From NCBI RefSeq assembly GCF_900589395.1, contig NZ_UUIS01000073.1:82312-146311 (forward strand): a stretch of DNA of 64,000 nucleotides. The letters are read 5' to 3'. The DNA is from Pseudomonas viridiflava (GTDB lineage: Bacteria; Pseudomonadota; Gammaproteobacteria; Pseudomonadales; Pseudomonadaceae). Positions within the stretch are counted from its first letter, which is position 1. Each line of letters begins with the position of its first letter. The notes beneath the pieces were generated by a model. It saw only the letters and a list, made by a program, of their open reading frames with translations, was not told where the DNA came from and did not search any database. The position numbers and the translations under genes were made by a program. Positions 60,549-64,000 of this stretch are shown here, piece by piece.

Positions 60549-61081
60549 GGGCGGGCCTCGTCGACCAGCGCCTGGTAGCGGCCGGCCAGTTGCTCGCGCC
60601 AGACCTGATCGTCGACGACGCCGACAAACTTGTGGCGAATGATGCCTTTGGCGTCGATCAGGAAGGTTTCCGGCGCCCCGTACACGCCCAGGTTCAGGCC
60701 CAGGCTGCCGTCGTCATCGCGCAGGTTCAGTTGATACGGGTTGTGAAAGTCCTTGAGCCACTTCTGCGCCTCGGCGTTGGTGTCCTTGTAGTTGATGCCG
60801 TGGATCACCACGCCCTGCTGCGCCAGGCGATTGAGCACCGGGTGCTCGACCCGGCAGGCCACACACCAGGTGGCCCAGACATTGACCAGCGCCGGGCGCC
60901 CGAGCAAGTCCTGACGGGTCAGCACCTTGTCGCCGGCCACCTCGCGCAGGCTGAACTCAGGGAACGGCTTGCCGATCAGCGCCGAGGGCAGTGCCGCCGG
61001 GTCGAGAAACAGCCCGCGAAACAGCAGCGCGCTCAACCCGAGAAAGACCAGCAGCGGAAGCAGCAGGATCCAGCGTTTCAT
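60545..61081 (-). CDS. ccmG: CcmG/DsbE, thiol:disulfide oxidoreductase
   Basis: A 178-residue membrane-anchored thioredoxin-like protein. The N-terminal anchor is WILLLPLLVFLGLSALLFRG, and the active site CxxC lies in WATWCVACRVEHPVL (Cys73, Cys76). The acidic family motif GVYGAPETFLIDAKG is present. It supplies reducing power for apocytochrome thiols during haem ligation. It overlaps both neighbours by 4 bp. Confidence 0.95.
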   Translation of the reverse strand: MKRWILLLPLLVFLGLSALLFRGLFLDPAALPSALIGKPFPEFSLREVAGDKVLTRQDLLGRPALVNVWATWCVACRVEHPVLNRLAQQGVVIHGINYKDTNAEAQKWLKDFHNPYQLNLRDDDGSLGLNLGVYGAPETFLIDAKGIIRHKFVGVVDDQVWREQLAGRYQALVDEARP

Positions 61082-63051
61082 GACAGGGCTCCAGAGGGCT
61101 TGAGGGCTTGGCGGACCGTGTGGCCGACCTTGAGCCGATAACGCCGGTCGGCGGCCGCCAGCACGCCGCCCAGCCCGGTCAACAGGCCACCGAACCAGAT
61201 CCAGCGCACGAACGGCTTGATATGGATACGCACCGCCCAGGCGCCGTTGTCCAGCGGCTCGCCCAGCGCCACATACAGGTCGCGGGTGAAACCGGCGTCG
61301 ATGCCGGCTTCGGTCATCATCGACTGCTGCACGCTGTACAGACGCTTTTCCGGGTGCAGTACGCTGACCAGGCGCTCATGCTCGAACACCCGCACGGTGC
61401 CGCGATCAGACGTGAAGTTCGGCCCGTCGAAATGCGCGGCGCCCTCGAACACAAAGCGGTAGCCGCCCAGCTCGGTGGCCTGCCCCGGGGCCAGGCGCAG
61501 GTCGCGTTCAATGCTGTGCTGGCTGGACAACACCACGCCCAGCGCGCAGACCACCAGCCCGGCGTGCGCCACCTGCATGCCCCAGTAACTGCGGGTCAGG
61601 CTGCGCAGTCCTTTGAGCAGGCCCTTGTGGCGGGTCTTGTCGTGAATATCGCGCAGCGCACCGAACACCACCCAGGCGGCCAGCAAGACTGTGGCCAGCA
61701 CGGCCCACTGGCCCTCGCCCAGCACCAGGCCCAGTACCAGCGCGAACGCCATGCTGGCGATCAGTACCGGGGTGAGCATGCCCAGCAACCAGCGGCCGGG
61801 CGTGGCTTTCCAGCGCACCAGCACGCCGACCGTGAGCACCGCCATCAGCAGCGCCATCAGCGGCACGAACAGGGTATTGAAGTACGGTGGCCCGACCGAC
61901 ATCTTCGCCCCGCTCAGGGCGTCGATCACCAGTGGGTACAGGGTGCCGAGCAGAATCATCGAGGCGGCGACCACCAGCAGCAGGTTATTGGCCAGCAGCA
62001 AGGTTTCGCGCGACCACAAGGCAAAGCCGACCTGGCTCTTGACCACCGGCGCGCGCACGGCAAACAGCGCCAGCGAGCCGCCGACCACAATCAGCAGGAA
62101 TACGAGAATGAACACCCCGCGCGCCGGATCGGTGGCAAAGGCATGCACCGAGGTCAGCACCCCGGAGCGCACCAGGAAGGTCCCCAGCAGGCTCAGGGAA
62201 AACGCCGCGATGGCCAGCAGCACGGTCCAGCTCTTGAACACCCCGCGCTTTTCGGTCACCGCCAGCGAGTGGATCAAGGCGGTGCCCACCAGCCAGGGCA
62301 TGAACGAGGCGTTTTCCACCGGGTCCCAGAACCACCAGCCGCCCCAGCCCAGTTCGTAATAGGCCCACCAGGACCCCAGGGTGATGCCCACGCCGAGAAA
62401 GGCCCAGGCGACGATGGTCCACGGCCGGGACCAGCGGGCCCAAGCGGCGTCCAGCCGACCGCCCAGCAAGGCGGCGATGGCAAAGGCAAAGGCCACGGAA
62501 AAGCCGACATAGCCCATGTACAGCATCGGCGGATGCACGATCAGGCCGATGTCCTGCAACAAGGGGTTCAAGTCGCGGCCGTTGGCGGGCATTTGCGGCA
62601 GGATGCGCGTAAACGGATTGGAGGTCAGGATCAGAAACGACAGAAAGCCCACGCTGATCATGCCCATCACCGCCAGCACCCGCGCCAGCATCACCGCCGG
62701 CAACTGCCGCGACAGCACCGACACGGCGAAGGTCCAGCCGCCCAGGATCAGGCTCCAGAGCAGCAGCGAGCCTTCATGGGCGCCCCACACCGCACTGAAC
62801 TTGTAATACCAGGGCAAGGCGCTGTTGGAGTTGTGCGCCACATAAGCCACGGAAAAGTCGTCGCTCATGAACGCCTGGGTCAGGCAGCCGAAGGCAAACA
62901 GCAGAAAGCCGAATTGCCCCCAGGCGGCCGGACGGCCCAGGCTCATCCACAAGGCATCGTTGCGCCAGGCGCCGATCAGCGGCAGGCTGGCTTGCACCAG
63001 GGCAAAGCACAGCGCCAGGATCATGGCCAAATGGCCGAGTTCGGGAATCAT
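61078..63051 (-). CDS. ccmF: CcmF, haem lyase subunit
   Basis: A 657-residue polytopic membrane protein that attaches haem to apocytochrome c with CcmH/I. It has about 14-15 hydrophobic segments and the tryptophan-rich haem-handling motif GWGGWWFWDPVENASFMPWL at about residue 233. The conserved WGAHEGSLLLWSL is near residue 90, and the periplasmic loop near the C-terminus has RLAPGQATELGGYRFVFEG. Length is typical. It starts 3 bp after the ccmE stop. Confidence 0.96.
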   Translation of the reverse strand: MIPELGHLAMILALCFALVQASLPLIGAWRNDALWMSLGRPAAWGQFGFLLFAFGCLTQAFMSDDFSVAYVAHNSNSALPWYYKFSAVWGAHEGSLLLWSLILGGWTFAVSVLSRQLPAVMLARVLAVMGMISVGFLSFLILTSNPFTRILPQMPANGRDLNPLLQDIGLIVHPPMLYMGYVGFSVAFAFAIAALLGGRLDAAWARWSRPWTIVAWAFLGVGITLGSWWAYYELGWGGWWFWDPVENASFMPWLVGTALIHSLAVTEKRGVFKSWTVLLAIAAFSLSLLGTFLVRSGVLTSVHAFATDPARGVFILVFLLIVVGGSLALFAVRAPVVKSQVGFALWSRETLLLANNLLLVVAASMILLGTLYPLVIDALSGAKMSVGPPYFNTLFVPLMALLMAVLTVGVLVRWKATPGRWLLGMLTPVLIASMAFALVLGLVLGEGQWAVLATVLLAAWVVFGALRDIHDKTRHKGLLKGLRSLTRSYWGMQVAHAGLVVCALGVVLSSQHSIERDLRLAPGQATELGGYRFVFEGAAHFDGPNFTSDRGTVRVFEHERLVSVLHPEKRLYSVQQSMMTEAGIDAGFTRDLYVALGEPLDNGAWAVRIHIKPFVRWIWFGGLLTGLGGVLAAADRRYRLKVGHTVRQALKPSGALS

Positions 63052-63054
63052 CGG

Positions 63055-63528
63055 TCAGCCCTGTTTGACGGGTGGCAGTGAGGGCACCGGCGCCGCCGGC
63101 AAGCGGCCGCTGTCCTTGAGCGCCTTGGTGACCTCCGGCGGCATGTACTTCTCATCATGTTTGGCCAGCACTTCATCGGCCTCGACCACACCATCGGCAT
63201 TGAGCCGGCCCAGGGCGACGATGCCCTGCCCTTCGCGAAACAGGTCGGGCAGGATGCCGTGGTAGCGGATGGTCACCGAACGGTTGAAATCGGTGACCAC
63301 GAACTGCACCGCCAGCGAGTCGCCCGAGCGTTGCAACGAGCCTTTCTGGACCATGCCGCCGGCGCGGATGCGCGTGCCTTGCGGCGCTTCGCCGCTGGCA
63401 ATCTGGGTCGGGGTGTAGAACAGGTTGATGTTTTCCTGCAGGGCACTGAGGGCCAGGCCTATGGCGGCACCGATCCCGACGACCAGCGCGAGGATCAGCA
63501 GCAGGCGCTTCTTGCGCTGTGGATTCAC
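63055..63528 (-). CDS. ccmE: CcmE, periplasmic haem chaperone
   Basis: A 157-residue haem chaperone with an N-terminal anchor (LLLILALVVGIGAAIGLALS) and an OB-fold domain (FYTPTQIASGEAPQGTRIRA, DSLAVQFVVTDFNRSVTIRY). The covalent haem-binding His is His124 in the motif LAKHDEKYMPPEV. It carries haem from CcmC to CcmF. The start overlaps ccmD by 4 bp. Confidence 0.96.
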   Translation of the reverse strand: MNPQRKKRLLLILALVVGIGAAIGLALSALQENINLFYTPTQIASGEAPQGTRIRAGGMVQKGSLQRSGDSLAVQFVVTDFNRSVTIRYHGILPDLFREGQGIVALGRLNADGVVEADEVLAKHDEKYMPPEVTKALKDSGRLPAAPVPSLPPVKQG

Positions 63529-63701
63529 GATCGCGACTCCCGGCGCACACGACGCGCCTGTTCCTGCAGGTAACGGCGTCGCGCCAGCAATGGCAGGATC
63601 ACATTGATGGCCAGCACGGCGGCAAACAGGCCATAGGCCGACCAGACGAACAGCCCGTGGCGGCCCATGGCCAGAAAATCACTCCAGGATGCAAAACTCA
63701 T
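63525..63701 (-). CDS. ccmD: CcmD, small haem-exporter subunit
   Basis: A 58-residue protein with one membrane helix (FVWSAYGLFAAVLAINVILP) and a basic cytoplasmic tail (ARRRYLQEQARRVRRESRS), the CcmD plan. It helps release haem-loaded CcmE from CcmC. I chose ATG 63701 because it overlaps the ccmC stop by 4 bp and gives the normal family start MSFASWSDFLAMGRHG; the longer frame to 63938 is a shadow of ccmC. Confidence 0.94.
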   Translation of the reverse strand: MSFASWSDFLAMGRHGLFVWSAYGLFAAVLAINVILPLLARRRYLQEQARRVRRESRS

Positions 63702-64000
63702 GACAGGTGCTCCGTTGCGGCAGCGGGCAGGCCGAGGGCTTTGCGCACCTCGTCCTGCACCCAGCGACTGCGGGCCTCGCGCTTGAGCACGGCCAGGCGC
63801 ATGCGCAGTAACAGCACGGTGGCAAAAAAGGCATAGAAGCCCAGGGTGGTGAACAGCAGCGGCAGCCACATTTCGGCCGGCATCGCCGGCTTCTCGGTGA
63901 GGCTGAAGGTCGCACCCTGGTGCAGGGTGTTCCACCACTCGACCGAGTACTTGATGATCGGGATGTTCACCACCCCGACAATCGCCAGCACCGCACAGGC
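63698..64000 (-). CDS. ccmC: CcmC, haem exporter protein (C-terminal part)
   Basis: The C-terminal 100 residues only; the gene enters from the right edge. It reads VVNIPIIKYSVEWWNTLHQG, which contains the conserved region next to the second periplasmic His of CcmC, then one membrane helix (MWLPLLFTTLGFYAFFATVL) and a basic tail. CcmC loads haem onto CcmE. Gene order ccmC-D-E-F-G-H-I is the usual one. Confidence 0.95.
   Translation of the reverse strand, partial: ACAVLAIVGVVNIPIIKYSVEWWNTLHQGATFSLTEKPAMPAEMWLPLLFTTLGFYAFFATVLLLRMRLAVLKREARSRWVQDEVRKALGLPAAATEHLS

Noticed and set aside
61108..63081. 657-codon plus-strand frame opposite ccmF
   Set aside because: It mirrors ccmF almost exactly and its Gln/His/Pro-rich translation is typical of antisense frames in GC-rich DNA.

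Overview
The window is a GC-rich chromosomal stretch of a Pseudomonas, most likely from the putida/fluorescens side of the genus. The evidence is a complete phenylacetate (paa) catabolon in the Pseudomonas layout, an OprD-type porin, a FecI/FecR/TonB-receptor signalling module, siaABCD-type signalling genes, efeUOB, the ccm cytochrome c maturation operon, and many Pseudomonas REP-type palindromes. About 57 genes are supported. No rRNA, tRNA, CRISPR array or complete insertion sequence was seen.

Layout. 1-3872: end of an ECF sigma factor, its FecR-type regulator and a TonB-dependent siderophore receptor. 4167-22758: the phenylacetate island. paaYX (minus strand) diverges from paaFGHIJK, which is followed by paaABCDE, uptake genes (a DUF485 protein, paaL, the porin paaM) and paaZ. 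Phenylacetate is taken up by PaaM/PaaL, activated by PaaK, epoxidised by PaaABCDE, isomerised by PaaG, ring-opened and oxidised by PaaZ, and beta-oxidised by PaaF/H/J to acetyl-CoA and succinyl-CoA. PaaI and PaaY are salvage thioesterases and PaaX the repressor. A repeated nonamer GTATCGCTT in the paaF and paaA promoter regions is my candidate PaaX operator.

22870-25890 (minus): a four-gene siaABCD-like partner-switch module ending in a diguanylate cyclase. The phosphatase has a soluble CBS-like input region where I expect a membrane sensor. 26203-31039: LysR regulator divergent from a PACE-type efflux protein, a PhzF-like isomerase, an MFS carrier and RarD.

31853-40985: a vgrG-linked type VI secretion island with VgrG, a DUF4123 adaptor, a VasX-like/BTH_I2691-type putative pore-forming effector and a membrane immunity protein. 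These are followed by a tandem duplication in which an internally deleted effector tail and a second immunity gene are repeated, then a third effector-tail fragment that ends abruptly in a REP element. This is the most unusual part of the window.

41089-50520: ZapE-like ATPase, SulP transporter, AmpC-type beta-lactamase, Fur-box-preceded efeUOB plus a second M75 protein, and a PL7 alginate-lyase-like gene. 51093-56143: MarR-regulated AaeB/DUF1656/HlyD/NodT-type efflux operon. 56344-58305: Kv-type potassium channel with a C-terminal zinc-ribbon-like motif, and a sulfate-binding protein. 58459-64000 (minus): small lipoprotein and ccmIHGFEDC.

Intergenic regions carry three repeat families: classical REPs (GTGGGAGGC...TTGCCGGCGAT type), a ~150-bp palindromic doublet with a conserved loop (one copy expanded by a 33-bp tandem repeat), and a palindrome (GGTTCCGGCCC...) found singly at two gene ends and as the ends of a ~430-bp inverted-repeat element between paaK and paaA.
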